This document shows positions 8,464 through 16,951 of a DNA stretch of 53,384 nt, in pieces. How positions within the stretch are numbered: the stretch's first letter is position 1; the number at the start of each line of letters is the position of its first letter. A program made the position numbers and the translations under genes. The stretch is from Solirubrobacterales bacterium (GTDB taxonomy: Bacteria; Actinomycetota; Thermoleophilia; Solirubrobacterales; 70-9), in assembly GCA_020438445.1 (NCBI GenBank), contig JAGQUO010000003.1, forward strand, positions 1 to 53,384. Direction: 5' to 3'. The notes beneath the pieces are model-generated. The model had not been told where the DNA came from. It did no database searches and worked only from the letters and a program-made list of their open reading frames with translations.

Positions 8464-8501
8464 ACCATTCCGGACCGCAGTCCCCCAAGGAGGCACCCAC
8501 T

Positions 8502-9293
8502 TTGAAGATCTGTTGCCTAGTCAAGGAGGTCCCGGACGCGGCCGTGCAGAAGCGGCTCGATCCGGCCACCAAGCGGCTCGACCGCTCGGGCGAGAAGACC
8601 TTGAACCAGTTCGACACCCACGGCATCGAGGCCGCGATGCAGATCCGCGAGGGCGGAGCTGTCGACGTCGACGAGATCGTCGCCGTCACGATGGGCCCGG
8701 AGAGCGCCCAGCGCGCACTCCACAAGGCCGTCGCGCTCGGAGCCGACCGCTCCGTCCACCTGACCGACGGCTCCCTCGCCGGCTCCGACGTCTGCGCGAC
8801 CGGTTACGCGCTCGCCAAGGTCCTCGAGAGCGAGTCCCCGGATCTGGTCCTGCTCGGCCAGCAGTCCGACGACGGCGAGTGCTACACGATCGGCGCCGTC
8901 GTGGCCGACCACCTGAAGATGCCGTCGCTGACGCAGGTGATCAAGATGGACGTGACCGACGGCAAGCTCCGCTGCGAGCGTCAGGCCGAGTACGGGTACG
9001 ACACCGTCGAGATCCAGCTCCCGGCCGTGATCAGCGTCGGCGACGCCATCAACGAGCCCCGCTACCCGTCGCTGAAGGCGATCATGGGAGCGAAGAAGAA
9101 GCCGCTCGACACCAAGGCGGCCGGCGAGGTCGGAATCGATTCCGGCCAGGTCGGCGAAGCCGGCTCCCAGACCCAGGTCCTCGCGATCAACCCGCCGCCC
9201 GAGAAGGAGGCCGGCGAGGTGTTCGAGGACGAGGACACCAACGAGACGGTCGAGAAGATCGTCGCGTGGCTCGACGAAAGGAAGCTGATCTAG
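8502..9293 (+). CDS. etfB: electron transfer flavoprotein beta subunit
   Basis: The 263-residue protein is EtfB. Together with EtfA it accepts electrons from acyl-CoA dehydrogenases and passes them to ETF-quinone oxidoreductase. The N-terminus KICCLVKEVPDA, the middle LLGQQSDDGE segment and the later VISVGDAINEPRYPSL region are typical; in the family they bind AMP and contact partners. The start is a TTG at 8502, fixed by AAGGAGG at 8487-8493 with an 8-nt spacer. An in-frame extension upstream lacks family similarity. The stop TAG is immediately followed by the etfA ATG. Confidence 0.93.
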   Translation: MKICCLVKEVPDAAVQKRLDPATKRLDRSGEKTLNQFDTHGIEAAMQIREGGAVDVDEIVAVTMGPESAQRALHKAVALGADRSVHLTDGSLAGSDVCATGYALAKVLESESPDLVLLGQQSDDGECYTIGAVVADHLKMPSLTQVIKMDVTDGKLRCERQAEYGYDTVEIQLPAVISVGDAINEPRYPSLKAIMGAKKKPLDTKAAGEVGIDSGQVGEAGSQTQVLAINPPPEKEAGEVFEDEDTNETVEKIVAWLDERKLI

Positions 9294-10271
9294 ATGGCGG
9301 ACATCCTGGTCTACGCCCTCCACGACGACGAGGGCAACTTCAACAAGAACTCGCTCGGCGCCATCTCCGAGGCTGCGAAGCTGGCCTCCGAGACGGGCGG
9401 CACCGCCGCCGCCGTTGTCGTCGGCGACGTCTCCGACGACGCCGCCGCCGGACTCGGCGGCTACGGCGCCGCGAAGGTCTACCGGGCCAAGTCCTGCCCG
9501 GAGGGCCTCGCCCAGCCGATCGTCGACGTGATGGCGAAGGTCATCTCCGACAACGGGTTCGGCTACGCGCTCTTCGGCGGCGGCCTGCTCGGGTTCGAGA
9601 TCGGTGCCGGCCTGACCGCGCGCCTCGGCGCCGGCGTGACCATGGAGGTCACCGCGGTCAAGGCGGCCGACGGCAAGCTCGTCGCCGAGCGCCCGGTCCT
9701 GCAGGACTCGGCGATCGTCGACGTCGGCTACGTCAGCGAGCCCGGCATCATCATCGGCCGGCTGAACGCGTTCGACGTCAACGAGTCCGGTTCGGGCTCG
9801 GCCGAGGTCGAGGACGTCGAGGTCGAGCTGTCCGAGTGGTCGACGAAGGCGACGATGGTCACCCGCGGGGAGGCTCGCGGCGAGGACGTCAACATCGAGG
9901 ACGCGGAGATCCTCGTCGGTGGCGGCCGCGGCCTGGGCGAGAAGGAGAACTTCAAGCTCGCCGAGGACCTGGCCGAGTCGATGGGCGGTGCCGTCGCGGC
10001 GACCCGTGCGGTCGTCGACGCCGGCTGGTACCCGTACTCGACCCAGATCGGTCAGACCGGCAAGACCGTCGCGCCGAAGCTGTACCTCGCGGCCGGCATC
10101 TCGGGTGCGATCCAGCACAAGGTCGGCATGCAGAGCTCCGAGAACATCCTCGCGATCAACAAGGACCAGAACGCGCCGATCTTCGAGTTCTGCGACCTCG
10201 GCGTGGTCGGCGATCTGCACAAGATCATGCCCAAGCTGACCGAGGCGATCAAGGCCAAGAAGGGCGGCTGA
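9294..10271 (+). CDS. etfA: electron transfer flavoprotein alpha subunit
   Basis: The 325-residue EtfA binds the FAD of the heterodimer. The C-terminal FAD domain shows [13 protein letters not shown], then [26 protein letters not shown] and [13 protein letters not shown], all family signatures. Its ATG directly abuts the etfB stop, so the two are co-translated. A GC hairpin follows before the ETF-quinone oxidoreductase gene. Electrons probably come from beta-oxidation or amino acid oxidation, whose dehydrogenases are not in this window. Confidence 0.95.
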   Translation: MADILVYALHDDEGNFNKNSLGAISEAAKLASETGGTAAAVVVGDVSDDAAAGLGGYGAAKVYRAKSCPEGLAQPIVDVMAKVISDNGFGYALFGGGLLGFEIGAGLTARLGAGVTMEVTAVKAADGKLVAERPVLQDSAIVDVGYVSEPGIIIGRLNAFDVNESGSGSAEVEDVEVELSEWSTKATMVTRGEARGEDVNIEDAEILVGGGRGLGEKENFKLAEDLAESMGGAVAATRAVVDAGWYPYSTQIGQTGKTVAPKLYLAAGISGAIQHKVGMQSSENILAINKDQNAPIFEFCDLGVVGDLHKIMPKLTEAIKAKKGG

Positions 10272-10301
10272 GCGGGTCCGCTCAGCCGCAGGCGAAGCCA
10301 C

Positions 10302-10327
10302 GCGGGCGCCCTCCGCAGGGCGCCCGC
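10302..10327 (+). terminator. strong GC hairpin after etfA
   Basis: GCGGGCGCCCT and AGGGCGCCCGC form a perfect 11-bp stem around a CCGC loop. There is no T-tract. It may terminate etfBA transcription or act as a processing or stability element before the ETF-quinone oxidoreductase gene. Confidence 0.55.
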
Positions 10328-10362
10328 TTCGCCGCAGAGATCCGAAAGGAACCACAAGCAGG

Positions 10363-12060
10363 ATGTCCGTAGCCCCCTCACAGTTCCCGCCGCCGTTCGA
10401 CCCGAGCAAGCACGTCGGGCCGCCGACCGATCCCGAGGAGGAGCGGCTCGAGGCGGGCGTGGTGATCGTGGGGGGTGGGCCCGCCGGGCTCGCCTGCGCG
10501 AACCGGCTGATGCAGCTGCTCGAGGACGAGCCGGAGCTGACCGAGCAGCTCGGTGAGATCCCGGTCGCCGTCATCGAGAAGGGCAAGGTCTGCGGCGCCC
10601 ACAACCTGAGCGGGGCCAACATGGTCCCCTCGGCGATGGAGAAGCTCTTCCCCGACCTCGATCCCGACGACTGGCCCGTCTACCAGAAGGTCGAGAAGGA
10701 CGCCGTCTACCTGCTGACCAAGTCCAGGGCGATCCCGCTGAAGCCGCCCCCGCCCAACTTCCGCAACCACGGGAACTACGTGACCTCGGTCTCGAAGCTC
10801 AGCCGCTTCCTGGCCGAGCGGGCGGAGGAGGCCGGCGCCTACCTGCTGACCGAGACCGTCGCCGACAAGCTCCTCGTCGAGGACCGCATCGTTCGCGGCG
10901 TCCGATCGGGCGACAAGGGACGCGGCAAGGACGGGGAGGAGCTCGGGAACTTCGAGCCGGGCTCCGACCTGATGGCGAAGGCGACGGTGCTCGCCGAGGG
11001 CACGCTCGGGCACCTGACCGACTGTGCGATCGACTACTACGACCTCGCCGGTGACTCGAAGCGCTGGGAGATCGGCGTGAAGGAGATCTGGGAGGTTCCG
11101 AAGTCCCTCGACCGGGTCATCCACACGATGAACTGGCCGCTGCGCAAGTCGCCGAAGTACAACGAGTTCGGCGGTTCGTTCATCTATCCGATGGGCGAGG
11201 ACAAGCTCTGCATCGGCATGGTCGCCGGGCTCGACACGTCCGACGCGACCTTTTCCTGCCATGACCTCCTGCAGCAGTTCAAGACGCACCCCTTCGTCCG
11301 CGACCTCCTCGACGGCGGCAAGCGGGTCGGCTGGGGTGCGAAGACGATCCCGTCCGGCGGCTACTGGTCGATGCCGAAGAAGCTCGCCGTGCCGGGAATG
11401 ATGATGTGCGGCGACAACGTCGCGATGGTCAACGTCCCGTACCTGAAGGGCATCCACCTCGCGATGCACGCCGGCATGTACGCGGCCGAGGCGATCGTCG
11501 AGAGCCTGAAGGCGGACCCCGAGTCGGTCGACTTCTCCGGCTACGAGGCGAGAGTCCGCAGCTCCGAGATCGAGAAGGACCTGTACCGGTCCCGCAACGT
11601 GCGCCAGTACGGCGACAAGGGCTTCGTCGCGTTCGGCGCGATCGCCAACGCGTGGCTGCTGTCGGGTGGCGCCCTGCCCCCGGGCCACAAGGAGAGCGAG
11701 CCGGATTCCGAGGTCGAAGTACACATCGGCGCCGCCGCCGACCACTATCCGGAGCCGGACAACGAGCTCACCTTCGACAAGCTCGGATCGGTCTTCCTCA
11801 GCGGCAACGCGACCCGCGACGACGCACCGAACCACGTCCGGATCCAGACCCACGTCCCTCGCGAGGTGGCCCAGACCTGGGTCTCGATGTGCCCGGCTCA
11901 GGTCTACGAGATCCCCGAGGACCAGCTCGAGAACGGCGCCGCCGAGGTCGACGTCCACGTCACCGCCTCCAACTGCGTGCAGTGCGGCGCCATCAACGCC
12001 AAGGGCGGGCGCCTGACCATGCCCGAAGGCGGGGACGGCCCTCTCTACCAAGAGGTCTGA
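10363..12060 (+). CDS. electron transfer flavoprotein-ubiquinone oxidoreductase
   Basis: The 565-residue flavoprotein should pass electrons from ETF to membrane quinone. It starts with an FAD motif ([17 protein letters not shown] near residue 33), continues with [12 protein letters not shown], and later shows [20 protein letters not shown]. The C-terminus corresponds to the [4Fe-4S] ferredoxin-like domain, but the cluster ligands are incomplete. The Cys in CPAQVY and the two in NCVQC are present, while the place of the last Cys of the usual CxxCxxC is Ile. AAAGGA at 10345-10350 serves as ribosome binding site. It lies directly after etfBA. Confidence 0.93.
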   Translation: MSVAPSQFPPPFDPSKHVGPPTDPEEERLEAGVVIVGGGPAGLACANRLMQLLEDEPELTEQLGEIPVAVIEKGKVCGAHNLSGANMVPSAMEKLFPDLDPDDWPVYQKVEKDAVYLLTKSRAIPLKPPPPNFRNHGNYVTSVSKLSRFLAERAEEAGAYLLTETVADKLLVEDRIVRGVRSGDKGRGKDGEELGNFEPGSDLMAKATVLAEGTLGHLTDCAIDYYDLAGDSKRWEIGVKEIWEVPKSLDRVIHTMNWPLRKSPKYNEFGGSFIYPMGEDKLCIGMVAGLDTSDATFSCHDLLQQFKTHPFVRDLLDGGKRVGWGAKTIPSGGYWSMPKKLAVPGMMMCGDNVAMVNVPYLKGIHLAMHAGMYAAEAIVESLKADPESVDFSGYEARVRSSEIEKDLYRSRNVRQYGDKGFVAFGAIANAWLLSGGALPPGHKESEPDSEVEVHIGAAADHYPEPDNELTFDKLGSVFLSGNATRDDAPNHVRIQTHVPREVAQTWVSMCPAQVYEIPEDQLENGAAEVDVHVTASNCVQCGAINAKGGRLTMPEGGDGPLYQEV

Positions 12061-12108
12061 GTACGCCGCGACGATGATCCAAGCCCTCGGCGCGACGGTC
12101 CCGGAGCA

Positions 12109-12558
12109 GTGAGCGGCGCCCGCGCTGCGGGGCCCGGGGACCTCGGCGCGGCCGGGGCGCTGCTGCACCGGTTCAACGCCGAGTTCGGCGAGGCGAGCCC
12201 GGGTGCGGAGCGCCTTGCGGCGCGGGTTGGCGAGCTGACCGCGTCGGGTGACACGGCGGTGCTGCTCGCCGGCGATGGGCCGGCGGGGATCCTCGTCATC
12301 CGCTTCCAGCCGTCGCTGTGGTCGCAGCTCGACGAGGCCTACATCGCCGAGCTGTACGTGGTTCCCGAGGCACGGCGGCGCGGGTTCGGAGGTGAGCTGA
12401 TGACGGCGGCGCTCGAGCTCTGCCGGGCTCGCGGCTGCGACTACGTCTTCATCGGGACCGACGAGGGGGATGCCGATGCGCACCGGCTCTACGAGCGGTT
12501 CGGCTTCACGAACCGGAGCGGCGACGAGCTCATGTACGTCTACGAGCGCGAGCTCTGA
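12109..12558 (+). CDS. GNAT-family N-acetyltransferase
   Basis: The 149-residue protein is a GNAT acyltransferase that uses acetyl-CoA on an unknown amine substrate. The acetyl-CoA loop is visible as VVPEARRRGFGGELM (R-x-x-G-x-G/A pattern), followed by CDYVFIGTDEGDADAHRLYERFGF, here cited only for its end motif LYERFGF that closes the fold. The GTG start overlaps the stop of a 12-codon reading frame beginning with ATG 12074, which might couple its translation. It lies in a run of small same-strand genes. Confidence 0.8.
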   Translation: MSGARAAGPGDLGAAGALLHRFNAEFGEASPGAERLAARVGELTASGDTAVLLAGDGPAGILVIRFQPSLWSQLDEAYIAELYVVPEARRRGFGGELMTAALELCRARGCDYVFIGTDEGDADAHRLYERFGFTNRSGDELMYVYEREL

Positions 12559-12575
12559 GCGGCCGCCCGGTTGTC

Positions 12576-12581
12576 TACGAT
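12576..12581 (+). promoter_or_regulatory. -10 element, leaderless promoter
   Basis: TACGAT ends 7 nt before the GTG at 12589 and supports that start over a TTG at 12571. Confidence 0.55.
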
Positions 12582-12588
12582 CGGGCCC

Positions 12589-13101
12589 GTGGCCGGCGGC
12601 TATCTCACCGACGACGAGTACTCGTTCGTCACGTCCGTCGTCCCGACCCTCTGCGTCGACGTGCTCCCGCGATTCACCGACCGGGAGGGACAGCCGTTCC
12701 TGCTGATCAAGCGTCTCGACTATGCGGATCGGCCGGGCTGGTGCACCGTCGGCGGCAGGGTCCGGTTCGACGAGCCGATCGCCGACGCCGCCGCGCGCCA
12801 CATCCGCGCCACCCTGGGGCCGGACGTCCGCTGGACCGACCCGGACTGGGCGCGACCCGATCTCGTCATCGACTTCAAGCGGGAGGCCGATCTCGCCACC
12901 CCTCACGATCCGAGGAAGCACTCGATCTCGCTCGAGTGGGTGGTCGATTTCGAGGGACGCCCGATCGCGTCCGACGAGGCGGAGGAGATCGCCATGTTCC
13001 CGCTGGAATCGCTCCCGGCGGCGCACGAGTTCGCCTTCGGGCTCGGCGAGGTCCTGCCACGGATGGCGGCGGGCGCGGGTCACCGGTCGCTGACCGGATG
13101 A
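12589..13101 (+). CDS. Nudix-related DUF4916-like protein
   Basis: The 170-residue protein has the shape of the Nudix-related DUF4916 family. The segment PGWCTVGGRVRFDEP leads into a degenerate Nudix box. Gly, Glu, Arg and Gly fall at the canonical positions 1, 7, 15 and 22, but the metal-binding REuxEE core reads RHIRAT, so the catalytic Glu residues are missing. It may bind a nucleotide without hydrolysing it, or use other ligands. GTG 12589 is chosen because TACGAT lies 7 nt upstream. The stop overlaps the next start as ATGA. Confidence 0.6.
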   Translation: MAGGYLTDDEYSFVTSVVPTLCVDVLPRFTDREGQPFLLIKRLDYADRPGWCTVGGRVRFDEPIADAAARHIRATLGPDVRWTDPDWARPDLVIDFKREADLATPHDPRKHSISLEWVVDFEGRPIASDEAEEIAMFPLESLPAAHEFAFGLGEVLPRMAAGAGHRSLTG

Positions 13102-13604
13102 GGGCGATCCTGATCACGGGCCCTCCCGGCGCCGGCAAGAGCGAGGTGGCGGCCTCGCTGCTCGACCGGTTCGGGGAGACGTCGGTGGACTCGGCGGTGG
13201 TCGAGTGCGACGACGTCGAGCGTTCCCACCCGCCGCTCGGCAGGAGCCGCTCGGTGGAGCACCTGCGCCTGCTCGCGGGCTCGTACGGCGAGTTCGGTTA
13301 CTCGACCCTGGTTGTGACCGCGACCATCCTCGACGAGGACCACCTGCGCACGGTCCTGGCGGCCACGGGGGCGGAGGTGACGTTCGTGGTGGCACTCGAG
13401 GCCGACCCGCAGACGCTCCGGGACCGGATCCTGGCGCGCGAGCCGGAGGGGTGGCAGGGCCTACCCGAGCTCCTCAACGCCTCGCGGCGCCTGGCGGAGT
13501 CGACGAAGTCCCTCCCCGGGGTCGACCTCGTTCTCAGCACCGAGGGTGAGCGACCGGCGGCGGTGGCGGCCCGGATCGAGGAGGAGTTCAGCCGAGCGGG
13601 GTGA
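13098..13604 (+). CDS. P-loop kinase-like AAA ATPase
   Basis: The 168-residue protein starts at once with a Walker A motif (LITGPPGAGKSEVA) and has the size and layout of small P-loop nucleoside or metabolite kinases (AAA_33/zeta-toxin-like). A conserved Asp pair occurs in VVECDDVE. A late LAREPEGWQGL segment could be the lid. The substrate is unknown. It overlaps the preceding Nudix-related gene by 4 nt, which suggests a two-gene operon with a joint role in nucleotide or cofactor handling (inference). Confidence 0.65.
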   Translation: MRAILITGPPGAGKSEVAASLLDRFGETSVDSAVVECDDVERSHPPLGRSRSVEHLRLLAGSYGEFGYSTLVVTATILDEDHLRTVLAATGAEVTFVVALEADPQTLRDRILAREPEGWQGLPELLNASRRLAESTKSLPGVDLVLSTEGERPAAVAARIEEEFSRAG

Positions 13605-13633
13605 GGGCCCGGCCGAGCCGGCGCAGCGCGAAC

Positions 13634-14488
13634 CTAACCGGTGACGAAGGCCTCGATCGCGGCCGCCAGCTCCCGCGGCCGGTCGAGCGAGACGAACGTC
13701 GAGGCGCCGGCGATCTCGACCATCTCGGAGCCCGGGATCGTCGCCGCGAGCCGCCGGCCCTGCTCGACCCTGAAGAACCGGTCCTCGACGCCCCACGCGA
13801 TCAGCGCCGGGATCGTCAGTGCCGGCAGCTTCGCTGAGGCGGCCAGGGTGTCCTCCGGGCGCATCGCGGCGACGAACCGCTTCCCGTCGTTCCGGATCCC
13901 CGCATCGCGGATCTGGGGCTCGGTGAAGGCCCGCAGTAGCTCGTCGTCGGCCGGGCCGCTCGTCAGCATCCCGTAGGCGAGGGGGGACGTGCGAACGGCG
14001 CGAAGGCGCATCGCGTTGACGAGCGCCGCATATCCTCCCGGCGCCCGCGCCATCCAGACCATCGCCTTGAAGAACCCCGGAGGGAAGTGCTCGAAGCTGT
14101 CGCAGTTGGTCAGCACCAGCCCTCCCACCCTCGCCGGCGACTCGGTGACCAGGATCTGGCTGACGGCGCCGCCGGAGTCGTTGCCGACGATGGTCACGTC
14201 CTCGAGGTCGAGCGCGGCCAGGAAGGCGCTGATCAGCCGCGCCTGCCCGCGCGGGGTGAGGTCGGCGTCGGCGTGCATGGCCTCCGGGTGGGAGCCCATC
14301 GGCCAGTCCGGGAGGATGCAGCGGCACGCGTCCGACAGCCGCGCCGCGACGCCGTCCCACAGCCGGCCGTTCGCGATCGCCCCGTGGACGAACACGACGG
14401 GCCGCCCGGAGCCGCGCTCCCGATAGTGGATCGGTCCGTCGCCGAGCATCACCCTGCCGGTCTCGAATCCGTCATCGATCGCGCTCAT
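13634..14488 (-). CDS. alpha/beta hydrolase with Asp nucleophile
   Basis: The protein of about 284 residues is an alpha/beta-hydrolase-fold enzyme. The oxyanion motif VFVHGA is near residue 34. The nucleophile elbow reads VGNDSGGAV, so the nucleophile should be Asp, as in haloalkane dehalogenases and epoxide hydrolases. The acid loop is IAWGVEDRFF. The place of the catalytic His reads GASTFVSLDRP, with no His. Two adjacent ATGs (14491 and 14488) can start it; AAGGAG at 14497-14502 fits the second better. It is divergent from a TetR regulator and shares an operator region with it, so it is probably that regulator's target. Confidence 0.8.
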   Translation of the reverse strand: MSAIDDGFETGRVMLGDGPIHYRERGSGRPVVFVHGAIANGRLWDGVAARLSDACRCILPDWPMGSHPEAMHADADLTPRGQARLISAFLAALDLEDVTIVGNDSGGAVSQILVTESPARVGGLVLTNCDSFEHFPPGFFKAMVWMARAPGGYAALVNAMRLRAVRTSPLAYGMLTSGPADDELLRAFTEPQIRDAGIRNDGKRFVAAMRPEDTLAASAKLPALTIPALIAWGVEDRFFRVEQGRRLAATIPGSEMVEIAGASTFVSLDRPRELAAAIEAFVTG

Positions 14489-14529
14489 CATCGAGGCTCC
14501 TTGCTGCGGCGTCTGCCGCCGGGTAGATT

Positions 14530-14572
14530 ACATACGAACGCCATGTATCTAACATACGAACAACCTGTATGT
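14530..14572. promoter_or_regulatory. two tandem TetR operators
   Basis: Two 21-bp sites, 14530-14550 and 14552-14572, share the start ACATACGAAC. The second is a perfect inverted repeat, ACATAC-N9-GTATGT; the first has one mismatch (GTATCT). Their centres are 22 bp apart, about two helical turns. They fill the gap between the divergent hydrolase and TetR genes, and the second covers the TetR start codon. This is the layout of an autoregulated TetR system. Confidence 0.7.
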
Positions 14573-15183
14573 CAACTCGGGCCGTGCCGGTGACGGCACG
14601 GCGCACCCAGGCCGAACGGCGGGAGGCGACGCGGGCGGCGCTGCTCGAAGCCGCCCGGCCCCTCTTCGCCGAACGCGGTTACGAGGCCGTCAGCAGCGAG
14701 GAGATCGTCGCCGCAGCCGGCGTCACGAGGGGGGCCCTCTATCACCACTTCGACGGCAAGCGGGGCTTGTTCGCGGCGGTGTTCGAGGAGGTCGAGGCCG
14801 AGCTGACCGCGAGCTTCGACCTCTCCGGCCTCGACGCCGGCGATCCGCTCGGCGTCCTGCTCGCGGCCGTCGACCAGTTCCTCGATCTCAGCCTCGATTC
14901 GCCGATGCAGCGGATCGTGCTGATCGATGGCCCCGCCGTGCTCGGCTGGGAGGCCTGGCACGAGGTCGAGCGCCGCTACGGTCTCGGGCTGATCGAGGCC
15001 GGCCTGACCGCCGCCGTCGAGGCCGGCCAGATCCCGGCGCTGCCGGTGCCCGAGCTCGCGCTGATGCTGCTCGGTGCCCTCACCGAGGCCGGCCTTCAGC
15101 TCGCGCGGGCGGAGGATCGGGAGGACGCCCGCGAGCGGGCCGCGGCGGGCCTGCGGGCGCTGCTCGGCGGCCTCGCCGGTTAG
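14569..15183 (+). CDS. TetR-family transcriptional regulator
   Basis: The 204-residue protein is a TetR repressor. The N-terminal helix-turn-helix spans about residues 15-60, with VSSEEIVAAAGVTRGALYHH as the DNA-reading part and FDGKRGLFAAV as the following helix. The C-terminal all-helical part should bind a ligand and dimerise. The start may be ATG 14569, which lies inside an operator copy, or GTG 14584 or 14590; the DNA-binding domain is complete in all cases. It probably represses itself and the divergent alpha/beta hydrolase through the two 21-bp sites between them. Confidence 0.9.
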   Translation: MSTRAVPVTARRTQAERREATRAALLEAARPLFAERGYEAVSSEEIVAAAGVTRGALYHHFDGKRGLFAAVFEEVEAELTASFDLSGLDAGDPLGVLLAAVDQFLDLSLDSPMQRIVLIDGPAVLGWEAWHEVERRYGLGLIEAGLTAAVEAGQIPALPVPELALMLLGALTEAGLQLARAEDREDARERAAAGLRALLGGLAG

Positions 15184-15203
15184 TGCCTGTCCGGCCCCGC
15201 CCG

Positions 15204-15209
15204 TACCTT
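15204..15209 (+). promoter_or_regulatory. -10 element, leaderless promoter
   Basis: TACCTT ends 7 nt before the GTG at 15217. Confidence 0.5.
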
Positions 15210-15216
15210 CCCGGCC

Positions 15217-15738
15217 GTGGCGGAATTCGCGATTCGGGCGCCTTCGATCGACGACCTGTTCGACCCGTTCAGCACCGAGCCGCTGGAGGATCGGCCACTC
15301 CGGGAGGAGGTCAGGGAGCGGATCCTCCGCGTCTGGATCGACACCCGGGAGGAGCGTCCCGAGTACCTGACCGTGGAGCTGCCGGAGGGGCAGCGGCGCG
15401 ACGACCTCGCCCCGCACGTCAAGGAGGCGATTCGCAACGACCTCCGCTCGGCCTACGAGGCGGCGAGCAGGTTCCTGATCTTCCCGGCGCGCAGCCAGCG
15501 GCGGGAGGCCTACGTGGCGTTCGCGTTCCTGGTCGGCTGTCTGATCGCATCGAGCCTCTTCGACAAGTGGACCGAGAACGAGACCCTCTTCGTCGGGATC
15601 TCACAGGGGCTCGTGGTTCTCGGCTGGGTGGCGATGTGGCAGCCCGCTCAGCAGCTCTTCCAGGCGGTGTCGCTGTGGCTGAGCCGCAGCCGCTACCGCG
15701 AGCTCGCAGAGGTGCCGATCGAGGTCAGCTGGGTCTGA
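15217..15738 (+). CDS. membrane protein of unknown function, two TM segments
   Basis: The 173-residue protein has a charged N-terminal half (LREEVRERILRVWIDTREER) and two membrane segments near residues 107-125 and 128-146 (FAFLVGCLIASSLF and LFVGISQGLVVLGWVAMW). The end is again charged and includes RSRYRELAEVPIEV. Both ends probably face the cytosol. I do not recognise the family. The GTG start follows TACCTT by 7 nt, so the transcript is probably leaderless. Confidence 0.6.
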   Translation: MAEFAIRAPSIDDLFDPFSTEPLEDRPLREEVRERILRVWIDTREERPEYLTVELPEGQRRDDLAPHVKEAIRNDLRSAYEAASRFLIFPARSQRREAYVAFAFLVGCLIASSLFDKWTENETLFVGISQGLVVLGWVAMWQPAQQLFQAVSLWLSRSRYRELAEVPIEVSWV

Positions 15739-15750
15739 CACCATGACCCG

Positions 15751-16575
15751 ATGCGCGCCCTCAGGATCCTCGTCACCGGGTTGACGCTCCTCGGTGGCGC
15801 GATCCTTCCGGCGGCGGCCGGCGCCTACTCGCCGCCGCCACCGGACGCCGGCTTCGACTACCAGATCGGCGGCGACTATCCGCTTCCCGCCGGCGTCTCG
15901 GTGGTCTCGCGGGACTGGTTCAGCGGCCGCCCGGCCGGGGGTGCGTACTCGATCTGCTACGTGAACGCCTTCCAGACCCAGGCGAACGAGCGCGGTACCG
16001 ATCGGCCCGACGAGCGGTCGAACTGGCCGCGCGGGCTCGTCCTCCGGCGACTCGGCGACGACCCGCACTGGGGCGGTGAGTACCTGATCGACATCGGGTC
16101 AGCGAAGAAGCGCCGCCGCGCTTCCCGCTGGGTCGCGCAGATGATCCGCAGCTGTGCCGACTCCGGATACGACGCGGTCGAGTTCGACAACCTCGACTCC
16201 TGGACGCGGTTCAACGGCACCCCGCTCGCGCCCAGGGTTCCCTTCGGCAAGCGCCAGGCCCTCGCGTACGCGCGCCTGCTCGCCGCCCGCTCGCACGCGC
16301 TCGACCTCGCCGTGGGACAGAAGAACACCGCCGGCATCACCCGCGCCGAGTCGGATCGGGTGGGGTTCGACTTCGCGATCGCGGAGGAGTGCGGGCGCTA
16401 CCACGAGTGCGGGCGCTACAGGCGTGTCTACGGGGACGAGGTCGTTGCGATCGAGTACCGCCGCAGGGACTTCCGGAGCTCGTGCCGGGCGGTGGGGGAC
16501 CGCATCGCGGTCGTGCTCCGCGACCGCCTCGTCAGCACCCCGGCGAAGCGCCGGTACGTCTTCGAAGCGTGTTGA
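15751..16575 (+). CDS. secreted GH114-like glycosidase (polygalactosaminidase-type barrel)
   Basis: The 274-residue protein has a signal peptide (ILVTGLTLLGGAILPAAAG) and a small TIM barrel typical of GH114, the family of endo-alpha-1,4-polygalactosaminidases. The motif GYDAVEFDNLDSW near residue 140 holds the likely catalytic acidic residues, and DIGSAKKRR and AVGQKNTAG follow in the expected order. It would cleave alpha-linked galactosamine polymers outside the cell, or act in exopolysaccharide turnover. Six cysteines in the mature part may form disulfides. It begins 12 nt after the preceding gene's stop. Confidence 0.7.
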   Translation: MRALRILVTGLTLLGGAILPAAAGAYSPPPPDAGFDYQIGGDYPLPAGVSVVSRDWFSGRPAGGAYSICYVNAFQTQANERGTDRPDERSNWPRGLVLRRLGDDPHWGGEYLIDIGSAKKRRRASRWVAQMIRSCADSGYDAVEFDNLDSWTRFNGTPLAPRVPFGKRQALAYARLLAARSHALDLAVGQKNTAGITRAESDRVGFDFAIAEECGRYHECGRYRRVYGDEVVAIEYRRRDFRSSCRAVGDRIAVVLRDRLVSTPAKRRYVFEAC

Positions 16576-16600
16576 GGCGCCGGGCCGGGAGCGGGCGGGA

Positions 16601-16912
16601 ATGACCTTCGACGACGCGCTCACGGGACTGCTCGCCCTCGTCGGGCGGCGCGTTGACGTCCACGTCGTCTCGGCCGGGGAGAGCCCCTATCTCGTGGCGA
16701 CCTTCGGCGGGGTGCTCAGGGCCGGGCACTCGATGACGGGCGGCGAGCCGACCGAGAACGAGTCGATCTTCGTCCGGATCGACGCTGAGCCCGAGACGGG
16801 TTCGATCAGCCTCAACCGCGAGGTCTATCGCGGCGGCATCTCCCACGAGGACGGCTCGCTGACCCTGCAGCTGGGCGGGGTCGAGATGCTGATCGCGGTC
16901 CGCGGGGAGTGA
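16601..16912 (+). CDS. small protein of unknown function
   Basis: From the ATG at 16601 the protein has 103 residues with no signal peptide or membrane segment. It looks like a compact beta-rich fold: VDVHVVSAGESPYLVATFGG, then IFVRIDAEPETGSISLNREV, and a closing VEMLIAVRG. I do not recognise the family. GGGAG at 16587-16591 fits as a ribosome binding site. It follows the GH114-like gene at 25 nt and may be co-transcribed with it. Confidence 0.55.
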   Translation: MTFDDALTGLLALVGRRVDVHVVSAGESPYLVATFGGVLRAGHSMTGGEPTENESIFVRIDAEPETGSISLNREVYRGGISHEDGSLTLQLGGVEMLIAVRGE

Positions 16913-16937
16913 CGGAGTGAGGACCGCCGCGGTCCCA

Positions 16938-16943
16938 TAAGCT
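16938..16943 (+). promoter_or_regulatory. -10 element, leaderless promoter
   Basis: TAAGCT ends 8 nt before the P450 GTG start at 16952. Confidence 0.5.
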
Positions 16944-16951
16944 CGTCGCCG

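Noticed and set aside
12074-12112. 12-codon leader peptide overlapping the GNAT start
   Set aside because: ATG 12074 to TGA 12112 overlaps the GTG as GTGA, but the hexamer before it (TACGCC) lacks the final T and such short frames are common by chance.
10378-13083. 901-codon antisense open frame opposite the ETF-quinone oxidoreductase region
   Set aside because: It spans several real genes on the other strand and has an Asp/Arg/Val-rich composition typical of antisense frames.
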